A stretch of DNA of 64,000 nucleotides, from assembly GCA_930367205.1 (NCBI GenBank), contig OV884011.1, forward strand, positions 118,045,866 through 118,109,865. The letters are read 5' to 3'. This document shows, one piece after another, positions 39,315-51,600 of the stretch. The number at the start of each line of letters is the position of its first letter. Position 1 is the stretch's first letter. The notes under the pieces are model-generated. The model saw only the letters and a list, made by a program, of their open reading frames with translations, made no database searches and was not told where the DNA came from. Made by a program: the position numbers and the translations under genes. Source of the stretch: Acanthosoma haemorrhoidale. Taxonomy: Eukaryota > Arthropoda > Insecta > Hemiptera > Acanthosomatidae.

Positions 39315-39337
39315 TGATGGACAATTGTTGTCCATCA
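39315..39337. repeat. Perfect inverted repeat
   Basis: TGATGGACAA, loop TTG, TTGTCCATCA. May be a cruciform or a remnant of two element tips. Confidence 0.8.
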
Positions 39338-41216
39338 ATACGAAAACAGGAGAGAAGTAAATTATTCAGGGTAGAATACTAAGTATAAAATGTCGGATAC
39401 GCTTTACCATTCTGTACTTTTTTTTTTTTCGTTTAGCCACAAACACCAATTGGAAATTTAAATACGTGTAAGTTTGAACGTTACTACCAAACTTTGGCAC
39501 ATATGTTAGATGTCCCTCTACAGGGTTATTATCATTATGTTAGTATCAAAGAAGGCTCCGAGCTGTTAACCTCGTGAATAGCTGTACTCTTCTTGAGACA
39601 ATTATCAACACTTATTATCGACAATTGTATTGATTCAGGTTAGTTATAAGTTTTATTTGTTTATTGTAATATTTTTAGCGCGAGCTAATGTGTACATATG
39701 TTAAACATTACAGTTCTAAACTGCATCTGCAAGTGTTCGATTAATAACCTTACGACCTCCACTTCCTTTAAGTCTCTGAATTCAAAATTTACATACGTAT
39801 TTACTCCATCCATCATTAATTAAGTTTGCGCTATATTTATACCGCTTCTTCGAAAACTAGAGCCCATAGATAGAAGAGTTCGGTTATTTCGACTGCCCGT
39901 TTGTTCTTCGGTTGTTTTCTTCAATAATTTGCTCGTTTTTATCTTTAGAAAAAGTGCTACTTTTTAAAGCGACTTACATAGAAAAGATTATCTTAAAGGA
40001 ATTGTTTATTAAGTAGAAAGGGTCTTTAAGGTATTAAAAAGTGTTAATAAGAATTAAAAAAAAAACCTTGTTGCAAACGACACACCGTGTAAATTCTGAA
40101 TAATTAACGAACCGATCCTAAAACGAGTGATATGTCTGACAGTTGTAACTCATATATTAAAAAATATATATTTATAGTTATATGACAGACATTGCCGGTG
40201 TTCTTTGGAGGCGATGAAGTGCGGTGAAATCAACAATCGGCACCTGTGAAGATCGATTTCTAATTAGTAATCCTGCTGTCGGGTACACAGTGGCTTTCGA
40301 CCGCCACTTTCTTTTTCCATTAGAAATGTGTGTTTGCCAACAAGAGAGTACAAACACGATCAACTACCGTTGGCGTGCAGAAAAAATAGATCATCAATTA
40401 CGATGTTGATCATCTGGTATCTGGAAGAGGCACGCGATTGGATTCCTCCTCTGCGCTCGGTTTTCTTTCGGCAGAGGCTGTTTTGTAAGGATATTCCACT
40501 TTCACACTTATCTCCCTATCCTACTTAAGATCAAACCAGCTCTCTAATTAAATTACAATAGTGAACGTTAGGCAATAATGGAAACGGCCCACTACAGCGG
40601 TTTTTTCCCCACTTTTAACAAATCACCATAAATATTTTTTTTTAAATACCAATTGAAATGCCGCTATGTTATGAATGCTGTCACGCGCGAAATTGAAATG
40701 TCTAGTGAGCAACCAATTTCTCCACGATAAAAACTACTCGTCATAGCATTTTTATAAGTGTAGCTAGTATGCTAATGCAGTAAAATATTGGGATTCATTT
40801 TTTTTATTTATTGTCAAAAACAAACACTCCTGTCATTTCCACTGGAAATACTTCTTTGTTTACTTCACTGTCAGACTATCTTCCTGGCTTGTTTTGATCA
40901 TTGTTCACTGTTCGTCCTATAGACTTGGCATCTTTTGCTGTCCCGACGACAATAAATATATTACCTACCCCATGTCATTAAGTAAACAATTTAGTGTAAA
41001 ATTAACTAAATAGGACTCATTAAAAAAAAAATCACTGGCGTAGGCAAATGGCCTCCAAAATTCTGAAAAAAAAATTAAATTCATTAAAAGTATATTGTAA
41101 ACCTGGGGACATCCATCTCACGCCAAGAAACGAAGGATGGAGAACAATTCAATTGATTTATGATGCATTTAAAAATTTGGGGATTCACGAGTAAACAATT
41201 TATCGACGATATTTGT

Positions 41217-41257
41217 ATAATAATCTTTATTTTAAAATTACAATTTGCCTATCCAGC
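41217..41257 (-). repeat. Short dispersed repeat, copy 2
   Basis: Shares TCTTTATT and AAAATTACAATTTGCCT with 34577-34625. Confidence 0.35.
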
Positions 41258-42394
41258 ATTAATTATTGTGATATAACAATTCATTCATAGCTTATACACA
41301 ATACTAACCATTAGTTATGTACAACTCTCACTCATACCACATCGACGATTCTAATAACTTTTTCTAACAATTCGCCACTAAATCACCATACGTAATACAC
41401 ATCATAATCGGGGCATCGAGATTATAATGGATATAATGAAAATATTCATTATAATGGACATTTATTGCTAAATGAATTATTAATGACATAAATTTTCATG
41501 AGGTGGTTTTAGCGTCGTCTGAATATCAAATGAAATTTCCATGTAAGATACCTTACCTCTTAAAAATAACATTGGTCGGTGTAAAGTTGCGAAACCGTTG
41601 TTAATGTCATTTTTTATGATTTCAATAGATTATAGTTTAAAAACTAAAATCAAAGTACAGTAATCAAGATAACGGGATCTTCAATGTGATGCCCCATAAT
41701 TAACAATAGTGCTCAGATAAGATGTTTATAATGGTATTAAGGAGGTTTGGATCGAGGGTGTCAACCATGGAGTCAATTGTTGAGTAGGAGTAGATAGTTT
41801 TCCAATCCAGGGCTTCGTTAGTATGTCCGGTTGAATGTTTTTGGAGGTAAGGGCATACAGATTGCGACAAGTAAAAGTTTTAGAAGAAAATAGTGGGGTC
41901 TGGAAAGTATACAATAAAAATAGATAGTACGCAATGTTGTTTCTGCGCTATTGTGTCGCAGCACAGGTAGCGCAGGGTTCAACAACCCACCATGCCAGAC
42001 TTGTGGTTTTACGGGGAACAGAGCGGCTACAACTGCATGTGGAAGAGGCCTTATCGATTTCTCTCATATCTTATTTATATCGATAGATATAGCCTAGGTT
42101 ATCGATTAACTCATTACCGATAAAATATTCAAGGTGAATTTCACGGTTCAATAAACCTTCCGTGCATAAAAAAATGTTTCTCAACATGGATGATGGTAGG
42201 TTATTTGTGGTCTGGTGATTGAGAATCCTCCAGTTTGGGCAATATCTACCCATATGGAGTTGGTTTGAGGTTGCGATTACATGAATAATACCACCAACTG
42301 CATTATATATGATTGAGTGTAATCATTACATGATAATATTAATAAATAATATTATTTTTCAGGGTATTGATGTTTAAAAATAAACATAGTATTT

Positions 42395-42825
42395 TTGCAC
42401 TAAGGGTTGTTCAATTAAGCTTTAGTAACTTCACAATGGTTATATTGACACATCATAAAATCGTTAAAGTTTCGCCTGTTCAAGTATCACCCAGGACTAC
42501 AAGTTTGTGAACAAAATATACATATAATTAACGGAGCAAAATATACTTATACTGATTTTCTGTGTTTAAAAAATATATTACAAAGTAAAAATTTAAACGA
42601 TTAGATACAATAATTTGGAATATTATGAGATATAATTTAACAAATAAAATGATTTGAATAATAAATACACAACACAAATAGTAGTATAACAAACTTGAGA
42701 ATGTTATTATACTGATTATTTCAAAATTTTAATTATTAACAGGCAAAACGTTAAATAGTTTCATGATATTGTGTCAATAAAAGAATTTTTTAGAGACTAA
42801 AGCTTAATTGAACAACACAGTGCAA
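42395..42825. mobile_element. MITE-like element with long terminal inverted repeats
   Basis: 431 bp. The left arm reads TTGCACT, AAGG, then GTTGTTCAATTAAGCTTTAG; the right arm is its reverse complement with GT in place of AAGG. After 30 or so matching bases a weaker match continues inwards around ATTGACAC. The inside is AT-rich with no ORF. No clear target duplication seen, so the superfamily is not assigned. Confidence 0.7.
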
Positions 42826-43010
42826 TTATTTCCTATTTATGTAACAGGTTTTAACAACAATTTATGTAATTAGTTAATTAAACGCAATATAAATAAGTAT
42901 TAATTATTTATGAAATTATATTTATGTAATTAGTTAATAACATGGTAATGAAATAAACATTTCCTATATTATATGGTTGACTATTTATGGTTATTAAATT
43001 TCCTATTTTA

Positions 43011-43052
43011 TTGAGTAGCATACCTATTGCAGTCATTAGGTCTGCTACTCAA
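43011..43052. repeat. Hairpin, 15-bp stem
   Basis: TTGAGTAGCATACCT, a 12-nt loop, then AGGTCTGCTACTCAA; one mismatch in the stem. Close to the right end of the MITE-like element. Could be a second small foldback element. Confidence 0.75.
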
Positions 43053-44959
43053 TCAATAATAATCTATCATCAACACAAATCATAACTTAATCAATAATAT
43101 GTTTAATATTTTGGGATTTAGTATACAATTGTTAAGATTATTAAAATTTGTTTCACAATCATTCCGCAACATAAATGAAACCCTTTATTGAATGGTTCAT
43201 CATCCTAGACTTGATTTTACCATTCAGTTTCATCGCTATTTTTTCGTACATAAACTTAGGCATGTCTACAATAATATCAAGTCAAGTGTAAATTACTTTA
43301 AATTCACTTTATATATATCCTAATATATAATATTATACTTATAATATTCCTCGTGTATAATACTTATATATTTGGCAACTAAAATGGAAATTTGGAGTTG
43401 GCATAGATGGAATCTCAACCACAGAAACATTTATATTTAGTTTTTAATTTGCTGTTGTTGTATTTTTTTTAGTTTATTTGTTTGTCTTCAGGATTATTAT
43501 TTTTACTTTTATCAGTATTTTACACATAGAATGAACTTTGTGAACATTTTTGGGTTTTGGGACTGGGAGACCAGGCCCGGCCAGCTTGGTAGGCAGGACA
43601 TGCAGTTTCATTTGAAGAGGACAGATCGGAGGGTGTGAGACCAACCGTGACGCCTACCAATATTTTATACATAAGCACAGTTCTCTGATGTTTGGTTGTG
43701 AATATTCGCGGAATAGCCCAAATCCCCCCTAGTACTCGGAGCCACACTTGCTCTGTTTGACCTGAAGTGCTACCCAAAAGCTCGGGTAACGGCTCCCGAG
43801 AACCAAATCACACTGTGATTTGGGATTTTTTAATTAATTGTTAATATATTTGTTTATTTTTCTTGCCCAGTAGATATAGCTAACGTTTTAATATAATATT
43901 GCTTTGATATTTGTTTGAGCCAATCTAAAATTTAATAACGAAATTTGGTTAAAAAATATAGAATACAAGGCTCTATTGAAAAACACTCAAATGATAAGAA
44001 GAATTTCATTTCGTTGGCTATCGCTGCTGCTGCTACCTATGAGATACAGCAGGCACGAACGACCTCGCGTGTTGGGGTTTTGTCGAGACCGGTCACTATG
44101 GATCCTAGCTTCGTTGTAGTAATATCAGAATTTGTCGAGTGCTGAGATTAACTTGTGAGATTAATTTGTCGAATCCTAAGTTATCGGTTGGAATCTGATG
44201 ATAGTCATAACAGATACATGGTTCGGCAGTTTTTTGTATCTTTCGTCTGAAATCGAGGAAAGCAGTAAAAACTCATCCATTAGGCCAGAAGCTCCTGCCC
44301 GAGGCTGGAGCGATCGCCGGACAGGTAAAAGGGGATTGATTCCTAAAATTTTCCTTTCAATTTCAATCTATCCGATCCCGAAAACCACCCTTTTTCACTT
44401 ACAGAGAGACGGGTCAGCGGCGACGGGATTCTGCTATTGGTGGTAAGTTTGGAATTTATTGAATCTAAACTTATTTATTATTAATATAATTTGTTGTTAT
44501 GTTTTACTCGATTTCGGTATTTGTCGTCGTTATTTGATATTACAGTCCACTGTTGGTTCTCTATCAGAGAAATAACTTGAAAACTCGTTCGTTCTAATTC
44601 TGACCTAAAATTGAATATTGGTGATCTCACAGCTAATTTATACGCGTTCATAATATTTTTTTGTGGTTAAGCTTGAATTCAATCTTGCCTTTTAGTCCAC
44701 CCACTCACTTGGTACTTTAACCTTGCAGAAGATTAGGTAGAAGAGTTTTCTTTTATCTTCTATAAATTAGTATTAGTAAAAAGAATATGAGTTTTCGAAC
44801 ATCTCCCCCCCCCCGTCTTAATAATTGGTAGCAAAAAATCCACGAAAATTTTCGGTTTTTTGAAAATAACTTTTTTCGGGTAATCAAAGCGATAATTAAT
44901 TTTTAATCAATTTGAAAACGAAAAAATTGGCTACAAAATGTATTTACGTAACATTTTTC
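43053..44959. other. Intron sequence with GC-rich islands
   Basis: Two GC-richer patches: 43520-43800 (open on the minus strand for 85 codons, product not recognised) and 43980-44450 (plus-strand splice-like sites, next entry). Otherwise AT-rich. Confidence 0.4.
44405..44442 (+). other. Candidate small spliced exon, plus strand
   Basis: A 38-nt GC-rich block preceded by CCCTTTTTCACTTACAG and followed by GTAAGT. Eighty bases upstream CCGGACAG|GTAAAAG looks like the donor of a previous exon ending at 44324. If real, an antisense non-coding RNA or 5' UTR exons of another gene. No protein recognised. Confidence 0.25.
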
Positions 44960-45505
44960 TTAGCAACCGCTTAACTACATAAGATAAATCACCCTATACT
45001 CTATTGTATATATATTGTAAACAAATGTAAATAACATTACCAAAATATAAATCATTGTAAATATGGTAAACAAAAAAAACATGCTGCTAGGGCCAATTAG
45101 TTATATGAGATGGGTCACCAGCTGACAGGGCAAGACCCAACCACCGGGAGACCTTTCCGGCTCACGTCTCTTTGTCAGAGAACAAAGGGAACCGCACACT
45201 CAATCATCATTGGGTACTACAAAAGCAGTCCTTATTGGCTACTGACGGAGCCTGCTGGGTATTTAAGGCCGGTGGTTTGGGGCCTGTATATCATTCTCCT
45301 GACAACTAAACTGGCTCGTGGCTGCTCTGCTTAAAGCTCTGAAACTTGACTGCTTCTATATGAAAAACCTCTGCATCTCTTTCTCTCCTCACCTCGCTAC
45401 GTTTTAGTCCGGCGTTGTCAAACCCCATCCATACCTTTCTAGTGGGAATCTCTGCCTTCGTCTCGCTAAATCTAGCACCTCCTTTTTTGGATAAGTAATG
45501 ATACT
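44960..45505 (+). mobile_element. LTR fragment, relative of the 32-kb solo LTR
   Basis: Plus strand. Starts TTAGCAACCGCTTAACTAC, matching the first bases of the other LTR. It shares ATAAGATAAATCACCCTATA near its start and CGCTACGTTTTAGTCCGGC further on, up to about 45500. The middle differs, and the last third of the LTR is missing. It keeps ATTGG and TATTTAAGG in the same order. No duplication seen. Confidence 0.65.
45234..45267 (+). promoter_or_regulatory. LTR CCAAT and TATA-like pair
   Basis: ATTGGCT at 45234 and TATTTAAG at 45260, spaced as in the other LTR copy. Confidence 0.4.
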
Positions 45506-48502
45506 AGCTAACGCAATTATTTAGAAGAGTGTACCAATTCGTTATACAGGTAATTTTATACCGGACATTTTTAATGTTATAAGAAAAGGAAAATAGTGTA
45601 CACATAAGATTTTAGCTGTTTATTAATGATGGGATTCAAGCTCTATTTGCACGAGGAGTTGGCCATGAAAGAAAATTAAGTTATAAATAAATAAAAATAA
45701 TAAATAATAACTAATAAATATACCCATTACAATTTTTTTACCCAGCAAAATTTAAACCGGATTGGGATCATCACCAAAAAACTCTTTTTTTATTTTTTTA
45801 GAGCAAAAAACCCTAGAATACTAAAAAAAAAGTATACTAGTATGGATTGAAAGAGGTATTCGTTTGATGAAGGCTTATAATCTTTTAGGGTTTAGTACAA
45901 CAAGATAGTTGAGGTAGGGGTGGAAGTTGAATAAAACAAATACAAAAAAATACATATAAGACCAATAAAACCAATATAAAAAATAAAACTAAGACGAGCT
46001 TGGATATAAAAAAAAAAAAAACAAACGAATAAGTACTTTCTACTTTCCCGATAGTCCTGCTTTCTCCCTCCATAGAGTAGACGCAGGCCATGACTGTAGT
46101 ATAGGCTACAATACAGAACTACTGTAGTTTATCTCTACAGATAAAATATTTAAATGAAAATTGTTATAATAGTTCATGACTATTATTTACTTAACAATGT
46201 TATGTGAATATGAAATGCGACTACCAAGTAAAATTTCACGCCATTGCTAGAAAAGGAGATTTGCCAAGACAACACTAGATAAACAGATACACTGACCGCT
46301 GTTTTTTGAAAAAAAAAAACAAAACAAGAAAACGTTAAGAATTGAAACAGAAAATTCATAAATCGACCAAGCAGTTTTTTTAATAAATTGTTAATGGTGC
46401 CACAGCTGAACTGCTAATATGAAATCGGAAATATCTCAATGTTCTGTGCGGCCGTTACATGATAGGAAGTAGCCAAATCACAACCGCCAGACCGTGAACT
46501 GAAAGCCAGCCCTCCTGCTGTAGTGTATAAGGATGTGAAATCAGAAATGAAAAAAAAAAGTTGGTAAAAAGAAATAGCCTAATGCTGATGATAGAAAATA
46601 ATTTACGTTCCTCCATCTGTATATAACTGTGATACGAAAGCAATGAAATCTCTTAGGAAAATGCCAAGTAACCGTGAAAAGGAGCGTTCTCTGAAAAAAC
46701 TTAAATGCGTTTGAACCAGCCTCGAAAGGGAAAATTCCTTTATTACTTTTTTCTTGTCTGAAGTTTTCTCGTAACAAAATAAATCATAATATTTTCATTT
46801 TTAGGATTAAAAAAGCTCATCTTTAATACAGCACTTCAGAGGTTTTTAATTATTTTCTTCCCCTGGGGATTGTTTCTCCGCTCTCTATAACTGATTTAAT
46901 TAATATATTCTATCTAAAAATATGTTGTTTGTGATACGCCTCGAATCATTAGTTATCCTTTATTACGATAATTTTAAAATTATATTAACCTAAACCTTGA
47001 ATTAAGAGTTTATATCCGCACATAATTTTAACCCACTAACTTTATTATTTATAAAGAGTGGTTTCAGAGGACGGACATCTTCAGATTTAAGTACTGCAGA
47101 AAGAGTCCAATCAAGACTCTAGACTCAGGACTGAAACATGGGACCTTTACTAAATTGATAGATCCACGTTTAATTGATCGTCAGCCCATGACACGGGTCT
47201 ATTACGAACAAAGGGAGGAGGTGATTTTGAGCCATATAATATTCGCATGTAGAGGTATAATCCTGAATACATGGGTACATTCTTCATACCACAAAAACTC
47301 ATGTATTTCTCCGGTTTAGGTCATAGATTAAGTTAATAAACAGATGGTCGGTTAGATATATATTTAAGACGCGACCACACACTCCTCTTTCTCCCTTCAC
47401 ATCTACATCTGCAGATGCTAATAGGAATTCTATCAAGATTAGAATGCATTGGTGTGGTGAAACTCTGATCGATGTCCTCGAGGAAACAAGACGATTTCAA
47501 AGATATATTAGTGTGTTTAGTGCACCTTTCCTGTGAGGATTCTTTAGTCCTATCTTGTATTCGCTGTGCACAAGGTACATGCAGTAATGACGGGTTAAAA
47601 ATCACATAATATGTAATGAATGTGAGATTTCCATTTATATGTAACTATTCAAAACTGCATGACTTCATAAAACACATATATCACAAGTACCATCCACCAT
47701 GTTTTCCTATTTCTACTAATTACGCTTATCAGTGATCAATTATCATTATAATCGCAAATTATTATTCAGAGTAATACTCAAATATGAAATAACCTCTTAA
47801 AACACAGTAAGTAAAGTTGGTTTTTCTTATAAAGTATACAAACATTGTTTTATATTATAAATAATTCAAACGAGTATTCATTTACCAGAGAAAGGTTACC
47901 AATTCGGTGTGTGACAATCAATAAATATGAATTTAACTATACTATATTCACAGTTCAGAAAATGCCTGAATAGGGGAAATATATTGATGTAAAATGTTTT
48001 GGAAGAGACTTCAAGTTTTTTTTTTTTACAAAACTAATTTCACTCGATTTAAATATTATTATGGTCTATTTAATATATTAATATATTCGTTTTAGCAATT
48101 ACATAGTTTATCATTTAGATTTATTATTATTATTATGTCCAAGCCTGACTTCTAGACATTAATAAACTCTATGTTGGGTGCACCGATATAATCACCAATT
48201 TCACCTGTTTTTGAGTTTTCATTGAGGATTTAAGTGCAGTCAGTGAAGCTATCTTAGCCTAAGAGAAAGTCTAGATCGTTTCGGTGATTTACATACTTCA
48301 AGAAGTCTTATATATTTACTTCATTACGAATCCAGCGATTATGCGATTCAGTCACGGAACATATGTTAAATGTATTTCCCAATTTAGAATAACCGAATCA
48401 TTTTTTAAAAATATATGAACGAAATAGAGAAAGTGTAGGTAGCATCTCGATATATAAGGTCCTAGTTGAGTTTCTTAAACTCTTTTTACACCATTGTTGA
48501 AA
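45506..48502. other. AT-rich intron or intergenic sequence
   Basis: No gene recognised. Contains one hammerhead-like relic (47953). Confidence 0.5.
47953..47985 (+). repeat. Hammerhead-like motif relic
   Basis: TTCAGAAAATGCCTGAATAG followed by GGGAAATATATTG. Close to 19575-19640 (minus) in its core. Confidence 0.45.
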
Positions 48503-48630
48503 ACCTTCAAATGGGGGACTCCATTTAGTGAAAGTCACTCATCAGCCCAAAATAATTTTCCTTTTATTTTTCCCACATCCTATTCTTTATAAGTTTGAGA
48601 ACTAAGGAAAAAAGAAAAGAAAAAAAGTTG
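48503..48630 (+). repeat. Family A repeat, 3' part
   Basis: CCTTCAAATGGGGGACTCC, TAGTGAAAG, CCAAAATAATTTTCCT and TTTATTTTTCCCACATCCTA, ending in an A-rich tail. Very like the 3028 copy; 5'-truncated, as expected for target-primed insertion. Confidence 0.7.
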
Positions 48631-51600
48631 AAAATAAAGCCTCTAACTTTCCTTAACCATGAAAAAAAAAGTTAGATGAAATGAAAATATTAAATCATCT
48701 GTGATTTGGCTTTACCAAACTGCAAAACGACACGTCGTCAGTTTACTCAAGTTTATTTACTATTATAATTTCTATTCCCTGATTAGCATTTTCTATACAA
48801 AATAATCCAAAATGTTTTAGAATATACCTTTAAATTTTTATTTCGTTCGTTACTGTTCGGAAACTAAAGCCACGAGCTCTCGGATTCAGGTAATGCTAGA
48901 CAATGCTAGTCAGGTCCTAATAATGTGAGAATGCTCCATGCACGGCAGGCCGATGGTACTGTCTGCCTGTGAGAGTGGTTTAGTAAATAATTGCTAATGA
49001 GACGTTAATTAGTGTAAATTGGTTAGCGCAGCTAATTACTAGTGGAGGGAGGCTTGTAATTGGTGCTCAACAACCCCATCCCCCCATCTCTGGTAGACAA
49101 TGTATGTTTGCTTGCCCTCCGAGTCTGTGTCCAAGCAGCGAGAGATTCTGTAACTTTAGTTCTACTAAGCCGACTATGATTATATTGTCATAGTATTTAT
49201 TGTTTGTCATTAAAATTGGGGTTAAAAAAAGCTTGAGTATTTACTACTTTACTAATTTACTAAATTAATAATTAATTATAACGTAACAAAACGTTAAAGA
49301 TAGATGATTCCAAGATAAAGACCCAGTATGTGGACCCAATTCGTTTTTGTCCTATGAATGTGCCATAAAGCCTATTTTAAAAATTATTTAAAATCTTTTA
49401 ACCCTATGTAAATGTTACTGAGCATATTTACAACAATATACATAAGTTAACAAATATGTAGAAATTCTGAAATGTCATGACCATAACCTGTCATAGTGTA
49501 AGGCAACCAATTTTTAAATACATACTATGAACATGTATTTTATTCGCAAAAAATGTTTGCAATTAAAAAAAATTTGTAATTCTTTTAGTAGTCATTTGAG
49601 GCACATTCAATTTCGATTATAACAAAAATTGACTGAAAAAAGTAGTCCCATGTTTTTAAGTTATTACCATAACTTAAACTAAGATTTGTCCTGCTATGAT
49701 CCGTGAGGAACTTTTTGTGTACTCTAAGTATTCTTTTAAAGAGGCAACACTGCTGAATATGTTAGAAGGTTATCCAGTGCTATTCTAGTTACTGAGGCTC
49801 CATTTCCCAAGGAGGAAGCTTGACTTTGAGGTTAGTACACTTTATGTTGCCATTACCATAACCTTAGTTATTGGATGAGTGTCTAAATTAAAAAAAAATC
49901 CTTGAAACCTTTGTCCCAGGTACTACATGACAAGATCCTTAGATTGGCTTTAACTCTGTTTTTGACAGTACTACTTCAACATTAAACCACAGATGTCAAC
50001 TCTGTAGCCAAAATTGTGACATTACCGTAATTGATTTTTGTGATGGTAATGGCAATTTATATGTAAATAACGCTTATTCTCCTAACACAAGCCTATGATA
50101 ATTTCAAAATGCATTTGGCACGCATTGATGTTTGATTTCTCCCTTTTTAGCATTAAATGGGTATACCAAAAAAAAAATACTTACTAAGGACGAAAGGCTA
50201 AGGGTCTGAAGAGAAGCAGTTAGGGAAAGGAGATCAAGGGGAATAAATGATCGTGATTTATGTGAAAAACTTAAAAACTTATAATTAGTTTTTGTTTTAA
50301 GACCGTTTTAATATGTACATAGTTAGTTTTGTTGTTAGAACTTTATTTTGTGTGTTAATATTTCATTAAAAATTTCTAAATGAGGTCAAGAACATAAAAA
50401 CTTAAGAAAGTAAATAAGCTTTCGAAAACTTACATTTAGGACTTCAATCTCAAGAACGATAAAATAAAGTAAAACCATGTTGGTTTGGTCACCAACTTTA
50501 AACAATATTATTAAGGTATGTCGCATTTGGAAGGTTATGAACTATTGTAAGTAGTTAAAGACCAAGCCACTGTGGTAGTTTTAATTTTTTGCACTTGAGA
50601 TAGAAGTCCTGATGAACAAAATTAAATTTTTCGATAGCTTGATCGAAAATTTCTAGACTTTTTATGTCTTCGGAATTATCCTGACGTTTTTAATCTAGAA
50701 TGTGCAATTCAGAAAGTACCATTTTATACTTAAATATTTTATTTGTTTTAAGTGTGGTATAAAACAACTATATGAGTATTTAATTACATGGTTGTGATAA
50801 ATTAGAGTAAATAAATTAAGGCTGTAAAACTGTGGTAACAAAATAAAGAATTGTGATCGAAAAGGCTGAGTTAATTTACAAATAAATCTTTTTTTAAAGA
50901 ATATCTTGATTTTATCTCCCCCTAATTGATATTAAAATATTTTTTGTGTGTGCTATTAACATATTCTAATAAATGCCATATAATTACATTTTCTTAAGGT
51001 ATATCATTGAAAATGTGTACATATAAGTCGCCTTACCCTATACTTATTTCCGTAACAAATACTGTCATTACCATAATACACCAAAATTTCTTTTTGCAAA
51101 ATTTAGGTGGATAATACTCCAATAATGGGAATACTCCAAGGCGTGACTCGTATGGTTGTAAACGATGACAAACTACTAGAGAGGTTATGAGACCACATTA
51201 TTTTTTTTAAAACTACTTTTATGCAGAATAAATTTTGTAACTGTCTCTTAGATCCGAGTATGCTATAGATTTCCTTTCACTTTTGATATACTTCCCGTTA
51301 TTATATTTTAACAAAACAGTCCTAGGAATTAAACTAACGCGAAAAGAGAACTATCGATAGTTTCAATGACTATCCAGGGATGATAATGATCGATATAACG
51401 ACATCACTATCGACTACAGGTTCCCCCTGTAGCTCACATAGATTGGACCGCTTTTAAAGCCACCCACTAACGTGACAGATATACAATGTTTCAGAACCTG
51501 TTTGAAATCAGAAGAAGGGGATGGTTTTAGCCTCGGGAAACATCTAAGCCCACTTTTATTATAATATATATGCGCGAATTCAATTCTCACAAGTGTAAAC

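Larger units (their letters stand above)
38758..42394. other. Intron sequence with a perfect palindrome
   Basis: Lies upstream of the helix 1 exon. It contains a short perfect hairpin at 39315-39337 (10-bp arms, 3-nt loop) and the second short repeat near 41217. No gene recognised; the frames near 40.2-40.5 kb resemble nothing I know. Confidence 0.5.

Noticed and set aside
51350..51420. Cluster of TATCGATA-like sites resembling an insect promoter element
   Set aside because: No transcription start or exon could be placed nearby; such 8-mers occur elsewhere (near 42.1 kb) without a gene.
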